A model generated the notes under the pieces. That model was given only the letters and a program-made list of their open reading frames with translations. It was not told where the DNA came from and ran no database searches. A DNA stretch of 64,000 nucleotides from Lewinella sp. LCG006 (GTDB lineage: Bacteria; Bacteroidota; Bacteroidia; Chitinophagales; Saprospiraceae). The position numbers and the translations under genes were made by a program. This document shows, one piece after another, positions 9,512-19,100 of the stretch (positions are counted from its first letter, which is position 1; each line of letters starts with the position of its first letter). The DNA is taken from the NCBI RefSeq assembly GCF_040784935.1, contig NZ_CP160680.1, forward strand, positions 6,057,802 through 6,121,801. The letters are read 5' to 3'.

Positions 9512-9816
9512 AATAGGTTTTTCGTTTGGGCTAAACTAGGGTTTTTATCCAACATTTTATTATCATTGGGGAAGGGAATTTGGCTTCCTCCTCGATCCCC
9601 CTCACTGAGGTAGGAAGGCGCGGTAGGATTTGCTTAAATTAGGGATTGCGCTGTTCGCCTTTGGAGGAGGATGAAGGCCCTTAAGGTTAGGTCAGCCCTC
9701 CCTCGATCCTTTGGATCGATCCCTTCAGCGGGACACATTTGGTGTAGCTAGTAGTAAGAATACCCTTGGTGTTTCAAAAGAACAACATCAATTTAGAATT
9801 CTAATCAGAACAAGCA
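9512..9816. other. Intergenic region between divergent genes
   Basis: About 305 bases with no supported gene. It should hold the promoters of the GMC operon (-) and the small unknown gene (+). The middle has purine/pyrimidine-skewed patches (CCTCCTCGATCCCC near 9588, CCTCCCTCGATCC near 9698, palindrome GGATCGATCC near 9714). These resemble patches at 10237-10270, so it may carry degenerate copies of a short dispersed repeat. No Bacteroidota promoter match was convincing. Confidence 0.4.
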
Positions 9817-10218
9817 ATGAGTCATAAAATAACAGCCTCCATAAAAAAGGAGGTTCTGGAAATTACAGGAAATTTTAACAAGGAGAATAAGACAAATTTT
9901 CAAATCTCTTTCAGAGGGCAATTCGCTTATTTATCTAAAATCAAAAAAAGAGAAATCTCCATCCCCAATTCATTCAGTGAGTTGATCGGGCAGATGCTAG
10001 GTATCTCCACTCCAAAAATAAACCAGGACGATGTTAGCTATATAGAAACAAAGCTAGGTCGGCTTAAGTATGAAGGCCAAATGGACAACTGGTCTTTTGC
10101 TGTATACAGATACAGTCGTGAATATTATGACCCCGATGAATGGATGTTTCCTGGTAGTGAAGAACTTAATGGAACGATTTTAGGGGCACTAAATGCAGGT
10201 TTGTACATTTACGACTAA
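9817..10218 (+). CDS. Hypothetical protein
   Basis: I do not recognise this 133-residue protein. It is soluble-looking, with no signal peptide or membrane segment. The N-terminal half is Lys/Asn-rich and the C-terminal half is acidic and aromatic (YSREYYDPDEWMFPGSEEL), ending in a hydrophobic helix-like GALNAGLYIYD. Its AT-rich base use differs from the GC-richer genes on both sides, which fits recent acquisition. It has its own strand context: divergent from the GMC operon and 66 bases ahead of the TRAP-type binding protein. Confidence 0.55.
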   Translation: MSHKITASIKKEVLEITGNFNKENKTNFQISFRGQFAYLSKIKKREISIPNSFSELIGQMLGISTPKINQDDVSYIETKLGRLKYEGQMDNWSFAVYRYSREYYDPDEWMFPGSEELNGTILGALNAGLYIYD

Positions 10219-10284
10219 ACAACCCACCCATCACGCCTTCCTTTCTCGTGAGGGAGGACCGAGGAGGGAGCTAAACACAACACC

Positions 10285-11406
10285 ATGTCCAATCGACGAA
10301 AAATATTCAAAGCCCTGGCACTAGGAACCATTTCTCTGCCTTTCGCTATTCGTGCCCTTACGGGGGATATGAATGCCCAAAAAGGTGGCGGCTCCCCCAC
10401 CCTGGCGAATCAGAAAAGGTACGAGTGGAAAATGACGACTACCTGGCCTCCGAATTTTCCGGTGCTTGATGAAGCCTGCAAGATGTTGGCAAAACTGGTA
10501 GAAACGATGTCTTCCGGACGCATGAAGATTACCGTTTACGGAGGGGGCGAATTGGCGCCACCCCTCAAAGCATTCGAGACCGTCCGCTCAGGTGGAGCCG
10601 AGATGGGGTCGGGAGCAGGTTACTATTGGGCGGGGATTGCCCCGGCAGCACAGTTTTTTGCCTCTGTTCCCTTCGGAATGAATGCGGCGCAACACACCTC
10701 CTGGATCATGAATGGTGGAGGAATGGAGCTGTGGCAAGAGCTGTATGCCCAGTTTGGCGTGGTACCCTTTCTAGGGGGAAATACCGGGGTACAAATGGGT
10801 GGCTGGTTCAATCGGGAGATCAACAGTCTTCAGGATATTCAGGGCCTTAAAATGCGTATACCTGGGCTTGGTGGCCGCGTATTTGATGCCGCTGGCGGCG
10901 CCCAGGTACTCATGCCCGGCAGTGAACTGTATTCCAACCTCGAACGCGGCGTCATTGATGCTACGGAGTGGCTTGGTCCGTATCACGATACGCTCATGGG
11001 TTTTCACGAAATTGCTAAATACTACTATACGCCTGGCTGGCACGAGCCCGGCACAGCCTTGGAATTCTTTGCTAACAAGGATAAATTTGAGGCCCTACCA
11101 GAAGATCTACAGGCCATCGTCCGCTCGGCAGCCTACCATACCCACTTGTGGTGTTGGATGGAAATGGAAAGACGCAATGCCGAAGCCTTGGGAGGCTTGG
11201 TAGAAAAAGGCGTGAAGCTCCGGCAATTCCCCAAGGAAGTACTTGAACGTTTTCGTGTCCTTACTGCGGAGGTGCTTCAGACGCTTTCCGAGGAAGACCC
11301 CTTCTCCGCCAAAGTATACGCTTCCTTCCAGCAGTTTCAGGCCCAAGCTTATCAGTATGCGGCCATTACAGAAAAGCGATTCTACAATGAATTGCAGGTG
11401 CAGTAG
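10285..11406 (+). CDS. TRAP transporter solute-binding protein (DctP family) with Tat leader
   Basis: Periplasmic ligand-binding protein (373 residues) of the TRAP type, expected to bind an organic or keto acid. The N-terminus MSNRRKIFKALALG is a twin-arginine signal. The mature domain opens with YEWKMTTTWPPNFPVLDE, has the GGELAPPLKAFETVRSGGAEMG block, the ligand-site segment GLKMRIPGLGGRVF (Arg contacting the carboxylate in the family) and GVIDATEWLGPYHD. It most resembles the TakP/SmoM keto-acid subgroup. No DctQ/DctM membrane genes lie next to it, so its membrane partner must be encoded elsewhere, or it works alone. Confidence 0.88.
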   Translation: MSNRRKIFKALALGTISLPFAIRALTGDMNAQKGGGSPTLANQKRYEWKMTTTWPPNFPVLDEACKMLAKLVETMSSGRMKITVYGGGELAPPLKAFETVRSGGAEMGSGAGYYWAGIAPAAQFFASVPFGMNAAQHTSWIMNGGGMELWQELYAQFGVVPFLGGNTGVQMGGWFNREINSLQDIQGLKMRIPGLGGRVFDAAGGAQVLMPGSELYSNLERGVIDATEWLGPYHDTLMGFHEIAKYYYTPGWHEPGTALEFFANKDKFEALPEDLQAIVRSAAYHTHLWCWMEMERRNAEALGGLVEKGVKLRQFPKEVLERFRVLTAEVLQTLSEEDPFSAKVYASFQQFQAQAYQYAAITEKRFYNELQVQ

Positions 11407-11446
11407 GCGACCTCCTACCCTGCTCTTTGCTGCATGATGGAACGCG

Positions 11447-11481
11447 CCTGCCTGCCCGTGAGGCACAGCCGAGAAGGCAGG
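11447..11481. repeat. GC-rich hairpin, CCTGCCT/AGGCAGG element
   Basis: A 7-base inverted repeat with a 21-base loop lies 41 bases after the TRAP-type gene. No T-run follows, so it is not a standard terminator. The same CCTGCC/GGCAGG stem recurs inside two genes (16384-16404 and 43699-43714), suggesting a short mobile palindrome family. Confidence 0.45.
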
Positions 11482-11667
11482 GAAACGAATTTTTATAATG
11501 AAGGTTCTTCGTCTCTTTAGGGCGAATGTGTTGTCCTCGCCATAAATGACAGGGAACCATTAAAAATCTACAGAATTTGCCTTGTTTTTATTAGTTTTTG
11601 AATATGTAAGATAGGTTTACAATAGAGAGAAAATTTTAAATGAGTAATTAATTTTAACATCTGATTA

Positions 11668-12978
11668 ATGCTTCACAACTGGGGGAAATACCCGTTTACC
11701 GATGCTAGACTATACCCACTCAGCTCTTACCAGGAAGCAATATCCGCATTGGAGCAGCTCAGCGGGCAGGTACTCATCCCACGCGGCAATGGCCGTTGCT
11801 ATGGCGACAGTGCGCTTCAGCGGAGGGTGTTCTCTACCCTTCAACTCAACAAGCTTTTGCAGCTGAACGAGGAGGATGCGATTATTCGCCTACAGGCGGG
11901 GGTGTTGCTGGAAGACCTCTTGTCGGTGATCGTCCCTAAGGGGCTTTTTCTTCCGGTGGTGCCTGGCACGCGATTGATCACCATTGGTGGAGCTATTGCT
12001 GCCAATGTACACGGCAAAAACCACCATCACGCGGGGGCTTTCGGGCGCTATGTAAAATCGCTCAAGCTGCTCACTGCTGACGGGCAAATCCTGCTTTGTT
12101 CCACCGCAGAGAACGAGGCGCTCTTCAAGGCCACTATTGGCGGCATGGGTACTACAGGTATTGTTTTGGAAGCCACGCTGCAATTATCCAGGATCGAGAC
12201 CGCTTATTACCAGCAGCAATCTTACCCAGCCACTTCCCTACTCCACCTTATCGAGCTTTTCGAGCAACACCAGTCAGCGCCTTACCTGGTTGCCTGGATC
12301 GATGGCCTGGCAGGAGGCAAACAACTCGGACGGGGCGTGCTTCATACTGGTAGACCATGCTCCAAGGAGGAGCTAGCGGCCAAGGCTTTTCCTGATCCGC
12401 TCCTGGTTCATCCTACCGCTAAACTAAACATTCCGCGTTTTATACCCTCATGGCTGTTGCAGCCCCTTATACTGCGCTTAAACAACGCTTTCTATCGTTG
12501 GAACAACCGGAAGCCCGTGAGCCAAACCAAGCATTATGCTTCCTTTTTCTTTCCCCTGGATGCGATCAAGCATTGGAATAACCTGTATGGTAAGAAAGGT
12601 CTTCTGCAATACCAATTTGTTTTGCCGTTTTCTGCTTCCGCTACCGGGATTACAGCAATATTAGCGACTGTACACGCTGCACGGATTAGCCCTTATTTGG
12701 TGGTTCTCAAAAGAATGGGAGAACGCAGCCCTCACGCAGCAGCTACCGACTTTCCAATGCCGGGTTACTCACTGGCCATTGACTTCAAGTACAGTCCTCA
12801 GGTACTCGACTTGTTTCACCGGCTCGACGAGATAGTGATCCAGCATAGCGGCCGTATCTACCTCACCAAAGATGCCAGGCTCCCGGCCGCTGCCTTCCGT
12901 AAGATGTATCCCGAGGCCGTTCTGCATTCTCCTGAGATATTCCGATCTTTGCAATCAGAGCGATTATTTGACCTGTAA
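11668..12978 (+). CDS. DprE1-like FAD-binding oxidoreductase
   Basis: VAO-type flavoprotein (436 residues) like decaprenylphosphoryl-ribose 2'-oxidase, which oxidises C2 of a polyprenyl-linked ribose to a keto intermediate. FAD-domain signs are GNGRCYGDSAL near residue 50, and PGTRLITIGGAIAANVHGKNHHHAGAFGRYV near 100-130, the DprE1-type pyrophosphate loop. The C-terminal part has the ALO-like substrate domain, with YQFVLPF and GRIYLTKDARL. It starts a three-gene operon with a DprE2-like reductase 4 bases downstream, so the pair should epimerise a lipid-linked pentose to the arabinose form, or act on a similar sugar. The exact substrate here is inferred. Confidence 0.85.
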   Translation: MLHNWGKYPFTDARLYPLSSYQEAISALEQLSGQVLIPRGNGRCYGDSALQRRVFSTLQLNKLLQLNEEDAIIRLQAGVLLEDLLSVIVPKGLFLPVVPGTRLITIGGAIAANVHGKNHHHAGAFGRYVKSLKLLTADGQILLCSTAENEALFKATIGGMGTTGIVLEATLQLSRIETAYYQQQSYPATSLLHLIELFEQHQSAPYLVAWIDGLAGGKQLGRGVLHTGRPCSKEELAAKAFPDPLLVHPTAKLNIPRFIPSWLLQPLILRLNNAFYRWNNRKPVSQTKHYASFFFPLDAIKHWNNLYGKKGLLQYQFVLPFSASATGITAILATVHAARISPYLVVLKRMGERSPHAAATDFPMPGYSLAIDFKYSPQVLDLFHRLDEIVIQHSGRIYLTKDARLPAAAFRKMYPEAVLHSPEIFRSLQSERLFDL

Positions 12979-12982
12979 CGAT

Positions 12983-13717
12983 ATGCCTACTTTACTGCTA
13001 CTTGGATCCAATTCAGACATTGGCAAAGCCTGTGCCTACCGTTTTGCGGCCGAAGGTTTTGACCTTCTATTGGCTACACGTTCCGTCGATGAGGAGCAGC
13101 AATTCCTTGCCGCTGACTTGCGTATTCGCTTTAATATCCAAGTAAGCACGCTTCTATTTGATGCTGAAAACCTGGCTGAACATTCCTCTTTCTACGAGCA
13201 GCTCTCCAACAAACCCGATGTTGTCCTTACCGCCATCGGTTATCTTGGTGATCCGAAAAAAGCCCGTACAGATCAGGCAGAAGTCAGCCGCATTGTCAAG
13301 GCCAATTATACTGGCCTAATCACGATACTAGATATTGTTGCGGCCGATATGATGCAAAAAAAAGCAGGAACTATCATAGGAATTTCTTCCGTTGCCGGAG
13401 AACGAGGGCGAGCAAGCAATTACCATTACGGCAGTGCCAAGGCCGGGTTTACCGCTTATCTAAGTGGTCTTCGGCAGTATTTACGGCCTATGGGGGTTAA
13501 GGTCATCACTATTATCCCGGGTTTTGTTCATACCAAAATGATTGGCGACCTGCCCACTCCTGGTTTTCTTACGGCTACACCAGCCTTGGTTGCCAATGCC
13601 ATCTACCAGGCTTATAAAAAGCAAAAGTCAGAGGTTTATTCCATGTCAATATGGCGTCTTATCATGTTCATCATCCGCCATATTCCTGAAGTCATCTTTC
13701 AACGCCTTTCTTTATGA
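12983..13717 (+). CDS. DprE2-like short-chain dehydrogenase/reductase
   Basis: NAD(P)-dependent reductase (244 residues), second half of a DprE1/DprE2-like epimerase pair: it would reduce the keto sugar formed by the flavoprotein. It has the variant cofactor motif GSNSDIG at 8-14, a catalytic Ser at 135/136 (GISSVAGERGR) and Tyr149/Lys153 (YHYGSAK). The start is the ATG at 12983; the open frame extends 37 codons further into the previous gene but gives no SDR sequence. The end overlaps the next start by 4 bases (ATGA), so translation is coupled. Confidence 0.87.
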   Translation: MPTLLLLGSNSDIGKACAYRFAAEGFDLLLATRSVDEEQQFLAADLRIRFNIQVSTLLFDAENLAEHSSFYEQLSNKPDVVLTAIGYLGDPKKARTDQAEVSRIVKANYTGLITILDIVAADMMQKKAGTIIGISSVAGERGRASNYHYGSAKAGFTAYLSGLRQYLRPMGVKVITIIPGFVHTKMIGDLPTPGFLTATPALVANAIYQAYKKQKSEVYSMSIWRLIMFIIRHIPEVIFQRLSL

Positions 13718-15720
13718 GTGAGGCCAAGTCACCAGTCCTTGCTGTATTTGATTTCGATGGCACTATTAGTGATCGAGATTCCTTTTTGGCTTTTATCCGT
13801 CATACGCATGGCAGCTGGCGGTTTTTCTGGGGCTTTCTACTTCATTTGCCCTACTTGATCTTGTACCTACTAGGACGCTATCCAAACGATCTTATTAAAG
13901 AAAAAATCTTCACACACTTCTACGCCGGAAAAACAGAAGAGGAATTAGCACAACAAGGGAAGCAATTCTGCGAACAAAAACTTCCTGCCTTGATTTATGC
14001 TGGTGCCCGACAACAACTTCAATGGCATCAACAACAAGGCCACCGTATCATCATTCTTACAGCTTCCTCCGCTATTTGGTTAAAACCTTGGTGTGACGCC
14101 AATCATTTCGAAATCATTGCCACCACTTTCGAGACCCAAAACGGACGCTATACCGGCAACCTCCAAGGAGAGAATTGCTATGGTGAAGAAAAGAGAAAAC
14201 GAATCGCTTCGGTTCTTTCGAACGCCCCCTCTTCCGAAGTCTATGGCTACGGAGATCGTACTTCCGATCAAGCGTTTCTCAAGGAATGCGACCATATTTC
14301 TACCCTGCCACTTACCTCTAGCTTAACAGGTTGCGCGGGCTTTAGCTCGCACAGCTGTGGACATTCTGGCGGATCTCAATCTGGCGCTCCCCTACTCTAC
14401 CGCGCTATTCGCTACGCCTACCTGGCCTTGTTTCTCAGTTTACCTTTTTCGGTACCCGTTGATTTCTACCAACACCAAGTCAATGTACCTAGCGAGCCGC
14501 TCCTTATCCTTATCAGTATTTTACTCGCTATGTGGTTCTTCACGCAAGGCTGGTGGAGTCGCACTTTTTATCGCCAGCCAATCAGCATTGTAACTATATT
14601 GATGTTATTATGGTTATTTGTTATCACAATATTTACTACGCTTCCTTTGGTGAGTGCCAAGTACTTCCTCGTTACCTTCCTGCATTGGTGGGTCTTTTAT
14701 CATGGTTTACCCCTCTTGTTTGATCAACGACCTAAGGCTTTATTACGATTCGTTCAGCAGTACGCCGCAAGCTTTTTGTTCATCCTTCTTTTTGCCTGGA
14801 CAGTACACGCACAATACGATTTCCGGATCGACGCTTCCGTCCTTACTGCTCGTCCCTTCTATTTTGACCATGGCTTGTACAGTAGTTGTTTACTCCTTTT
14901 GCTAGGCCCTGTTTTTGGTCTTTTTATTATTTCCTACTTCCACAAAACACAGGGCAGCTTCCCTTACCATTGGTTGTGGCTTGTACTCAGTGGCTTATTT
15001 ACTGTCGGCATCTACCTCTCCTTTTCGCGAGCTGCCTGGCTAAGCTGCCTTATGAGTCTTGTACTTGTAGCCGTTATTATGCTATTCCGACCAAGATTCA
15101 AAACTATAGTATACACTTTTATTGTCTTAATGCTCGGCCTACTACTCACTGGCCCTTACCTTATATCAAAAATGGGCAACAATAAAAATACAGGCAGGAC
15201 TGATAACCAATGGGAGCATCTCTCTTCTGTGACCAACCTTACCACAGACGTTTCCAATTTAGAGCGACTCAATCGCTACAGTTGTGCCTGGCGCATGTTC
15301 CAGGATCGTCCTGTTACTGGATTTGGTATTGGTACTTTCCAGTTCGCCTATCTCAAGTATCAACGCCATGAAGAAATGACACGCCTCAGTGTCACCAGTC
15401 CCGGCAAACATCGGGCAGGTATGGGAGGTGGTGCACATTCCGAATATTTTCAGTTGCTTGCAGAAGCGGGCTTACCCGCACTGTTGCTCTGGATAGCCCT
15501 CCTTTTTGCTGTTCTCTGGACCGTCACGCAGATCAACCACAGCTCACCATCCAGCTGGCAAAGCACCCTCAGTCTCGGTATCTGCTTTAGTCTCCTTACC
15601 TATTTCATCCACGGCCTCTTCAACAACTTCCTCCATTACGACAAGGTCGCCGCCCTCTTTTGGGGCCTCCTCACTGTGTTGACTTATCTCCAAACCCATA
15701 AGTCAATGGCCACTATTTGA
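13714..15720 (+). CDS. HAD phosphatase fused to O-antigen-ligase-like membrane protein
   Basis: Two-domain protein of 668 residues. Residues 8-205 are a HAD-IB phosphatase: D13 and D15 in VFDFDGTISD, a Thr-Ala-Ser motif II (ILTASSA) and YGDRTSD as motif IV. A low-complexity Ser/Gly/Cys linker (about 208-228) leads into a multi-pass membrane region. Its loop (RMFQDRPVTGFGIGTFQFAY ... GGAHSEYFQLLAEAGLPALL) is the Wzy_C/WaaL pattern of O-antigen ligases and polymerases. The phosphatase may act on a polyprenyl-phosphate pentose precursor and the ligase domain may transfer lipid-linked glycan. I have not seen this pairing described, and the frame is uninterrupted across the junction. Confidence 0.82.
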   Translation: MSEAKSPVLAVFDFDGTISDRDSFLAFIRHTHGSWRFFWGFLLHLPYLILYLLGRYPNDLIKEKIFTHFYAGKTEEELAQQGKQFCEQKLPALIYAGARQQLQWHQQQGHRIIILTASSAIWLKPWCDANHFEIIATTFETQNGRYTGNLQGENCYGEEKRKRIASVLSNAPSSEVYGYGDRTSDQAFLKECDHISTLPLTSSLTGCAGFSSHSCGHSGGSQSGAPLLYRAIRYAYLALFLSLPFSVPVDFYQHQVNVPSEPLLILISILLAMWFFTQGWWSRTFYRQPISIVTILMLLWLFVITIFTTLPLVSAKYFLVTFLHWWVFYHGLPLLFDQRPKALLRFVQQYAASFLFILLFAWTVHAQYDFRIDASVLTARPFYFDHGLYSSCLLLLLGPVFGLFIISYFHKTQGSFPYHWLWLVLSGLFTVGIYLSFSRAAWLSCLMSLVLVAVIMLFRPRFKTIVYTFIVLMLGLLLTGPYLISKMGNNKNTGRTDNQWEHLSSVTNLTTDVSNLERLNRYSCAWRMFQDRPVTGFGIGTFQFAYLKYQRHEEMTRLSVTSPGKHRAGMGGGAHSEYFQLLAEAGLPALLLWIALLFAVLWTVTQINHSSPSSWQSTLSLGICFSLLTYFIHGLFNNFLHYDKVAALFWGLLTVLTYLQTHKSMATI

Positions 15721-16181
15721 TGAAGTATTTGGGGCCATGCCCAGCCCTGGCAAGATGATCCCAACGGCAGCTATTACAACATCGGGCTGGCCACCGGGTC
15801 ATCCGCTCTTATGCGCACGACCAACTCCCCCCATGCTTGTCCCCGTGCACATACCGCTACTACCCCTTGTCCGGGCACTCGTTTTTGGCAGCATCCCCAC
15901 CTTTTAGCAAAAAGCGTCTACCAAAAGACCAGTTAACCAATCTTTTGGTTTAGCATCACCCCTCTAATCCCCCCTTAAATTCCCTTATTATCCCTCATAT
16001 GCTTCATTCAAATAATCCCCTACGTTCGACGTCGGCTGTGCCTACGTCGCTGTGCTCGCAAAATTCCGTTTTGCACAGTCTCCTTAGGTGCTGAAAAAAC
16101 AAAAGCGGCAGCTCCCATCTCCAGGAACTGCCGCTTTCTATTTTCAAGGTCAAATCATCCAACGATCAAACCAGCAAACTA
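15721..16181. other. Intergenic region, GC-rich part without supported gene
   Basis: A 461-base gap between convergent genes. Its first half (about 15735-15905) is GC-rich and keeps an open frame of 58 codons (ATG 15737), but I see no domain, so I do not call a gene. Bases 16019-16058 hold an imperfect direct repeat of CCTACGT...GCTGTG. Bases 16050-16078 form a bulged hairpin (CTGTG-CAAAA / TTTTG-CACAG). A terminator hairpin follows. Confidence 0.4.
16102..16137 (-). terminator. Intrinsic terminator of the giant surface-protein gene
   Basis: A 10-base perfect stem (AAAGCGGCAG / CTGCCGCTTT) with a 16-base loop lies 45 bases after the giant gene's stop. On the minus strand it is followed by TTTTGTTTTTT, a good U-tract. 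It also separates that gene from the convergent operon on the left. Confidence 0.75.
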
Positions 16182-19100
16182 TTAATCCACTACAATCATC
16201 TGCTTGGTCGCTGTATGATTGTCCGTCGTTACCGTGTAACTCAGTACGCCCGTAGCACCTTGGATCATCTCCTTGGTCAAGTTGATCGTATTGTAACCAG
16301 CAGCGTAATCACCTTTGATGATCGTCAGTACCCGTCCGCTGGCGTCGTTGATCGTTACTGTTACCGTTGCATCCTCTGGCAGGCCTGCCTGAACGGCAGG
16401 CAGGTTAAACCCAATCAGGGTTGCCGCTGCAAAAGGGTTCGGCGTGTTCTGGTACAATTCAAACTCCGCAGCAGCATTCCAACCATTGGTGAATTCAATC
16501 CCCAGGTCAAACACCTGTTCTCCCCTCTCAGGGGAGATGTCCGTAAGGACAGAAGGGTAAGCCTCCGCAGCCGTATAACGGCTAGAGATGCTCAGCGCTT
16601 CTCGCAGGGGCTGGTCTTCACTTGCTCGTAGTACCAGGCTGAATAGGACATCGGTTGTAGTACCGCCACCGTTGTGATTCCAGCTCATGGTGATGGTGCC
16701 TTCGTCTACGAAACGCAGGCCGAAGTTTTCTGCTTGTGCCTGTCCGTATTCGATGTCCACCAGTTCTACTCCACTTAGTTGTAGGGTACCCTGGTAGCCT
16801 TCGATCTGGCTGAGGTTCTCCGCCGTCATGGCTACGGTGTAGGTATTGCCTGCCTTCAGGTCAATGTCTTCCGCTTGGAGGTGGAAGATGCCCTTCAAGG
16901 TACGATCATCGCCGGCCAAAGCATTGGCTTGGGCACTGCCGTTCACATCACCGATCTTCACACCCACGAAGTCCGCATCCAGCACATCTCCCGGGAGATT
17001 GTTCTCGTTGATCAACTCTGGGAAGGTTTCGAACCAGGGGTTCGTACTTTCCGGGAACTCGTAGTTCGCATCCACAAAGCGCCAGCTCGTATTGTTGGGG
17101 AACGCCGTGATCACGTTAAGGATCAGCTTACGAATCTGGATCAAATCCAGCGTCGTAATCGTTCCACTACGGTTGGCATCCGCCGCAATGCGCTTGTAAG
17201 GCCCAACGAGTGGCTCCACGTTGAGGATGTGCTTGGAGATCTTCACGATATCGAAGGTCGTCACTCCGTTCAGCGGGTTGGCATTCAGGTACGGTGTTAC
17301 TGAGTAGTCACCTCCCAGTGCCAGGTTGCTGAAGCTGTAGGTACCATTCGTATTCGTGGTCATCGTAGCGGTCATGCCGCCATTGATGCTCACTTCCACG
17401 CCTTCTACCGCTTCGTTACCTTCCGTCATGATGATACCTGCAATCGTGCCGGTTTCATCACCGCTACACGTAGCGTGCAGTTGTACCAGGACATAAGTCT
17501 CACAGTAGTCGTAGTTGCCTTCTTCGTCAAAGGCGTACACGTAAACCACCGTAGTCTGCTCATCCGCATCCGTCAGTACCAATCCAATATCATCGGGGCT
17601 TGGGACAAAGTTTGGATCAGCTTCCACATCCGCTGCGCGGTAGATCGCATACTTCGTCACCCGTGGCAGACCGCCGAAGAGTTCAGGTCCCTGACCTGTA
17701 CAGTCACTGATTGGGGAACCTTCAAAGTCCGCTGCCCAGATCGCCATCGCACAACCTTCACCCTCAGGTGTTGGCATCAGCGTTACCGTCAGGCCGTTGA
17801 TACAAACTGGGGCAGGGCCTTTGCAGTCGATCACATCGAAGACGATGGTCTCGCTGGTCTGGTTGCCACAGCCATCCTCAAACAGGATGCGTACCGCGTG
17901 GTAGATGTTATCGCCCATCGCCGAGGTAATGATCGGGAACGTTCCTGTGAACAGGTAAGTGCCGTCACCATTGCTGGTGATATTGCTCAGTACGTTGGCA
18001 TCAGCTACAAACTCGTTCGACTTGATGTCACCGTCGCCGTTAGCGTCTACGGCGAAGGCATCCAGCTGGGCAGATACGATGTTGACCACCAGCACACCGT
18101 CCAGGTCAAACAGTTCACACTCATCAGCTACGCTGAATGGAATGCTGACTGCTTCCTGACAATCACCGTCGTCATCACCAAACTGACCAGGCAACAGGTT
18201 AGGACAGTTGGCTGTTGGGCCACCGTATTCGCCTACAGTTACGACTGGGGCCGTGGTGTCGTACACCTTCACGTATTGCGTGTAGATGTAGCGACCGTAG
18301 TTTGGCAGTTGTGGGCTATCACAATCCGATAAGTTAGAGTCTCCATCGCGGTCATTGTGACGACGATCAATACATAATCCATCGGTACTGTTGTAGCTTA
18401 CTACCGGACGCTCATTACCTTCTACGGCACGGTCAATCGGCAGCGCCTCACCGTCATCTTCCGTCATACGAGGAAGTACGTAGCCAGTGTATTCGCCATC
18501 CCACACGCACCAGTTGATGACATCGTAGGTGATCGAGTACTTGTAGCATGCATCGCCGTTGGCGGTAAAGAAGACCGGATCGCCGATGTTCACACTCAGC
18601 ACATCACAACCAGCGGTGGTGGTGATGATCGTCGGTACTTCCGGATCGCCACAGTCAGCGGCCACATCTTCAGGGAAGTCGATGGTAAAGTCGTGGACTT
18701 CCGTGATCGTGATCAGCTGGCTACAACTGTTCGTCGAGCGGAACACTTCGTTGATGTCGATCGCACCGTTGCCATTGGCATCGCCCTCGGGGCGCAGCTG
18801 CCAGGCTTCGAAACGACGCGTGATGGTTCCCCAGCCACAGTCGTTCACCTGGATGTTTGGCGTGCGCTCTACGATGGTATCCACCGCACAGTTGTCCGTA
18901 CCCGTAGCACCGCCGAAGATCGAGCTCATCATGATCGAGGTCGCAGCGAAGTCTTCGTCGTAAGCCGTCTGGATGTCTCCAGGGAAGGCCAGCGGAAGGT
19001 CGTTGCAGCTCAGATTCACTGGTGCTGGTGCGTAGCAGTAAGGGTTCAGTTTATCTTCAGGTACGATGGTCATCCAGCAGATGTTCTGGTTGCCAGACTC

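Noticed and set aside
10215-10400. 61-codon minus-strand frame over the TRAP gene start
   Set aside because: Antisense to the Tat leader of a well-supported gene, with no recognisable content.
11668-15720. Complete arabinogalactan pathway
   Set aside because: DprE1/DprE2-like genes are present, but no dedicated arabinosyltransferase of the Emb type is seen, so only a lipid-linked pentose route can be suggested.
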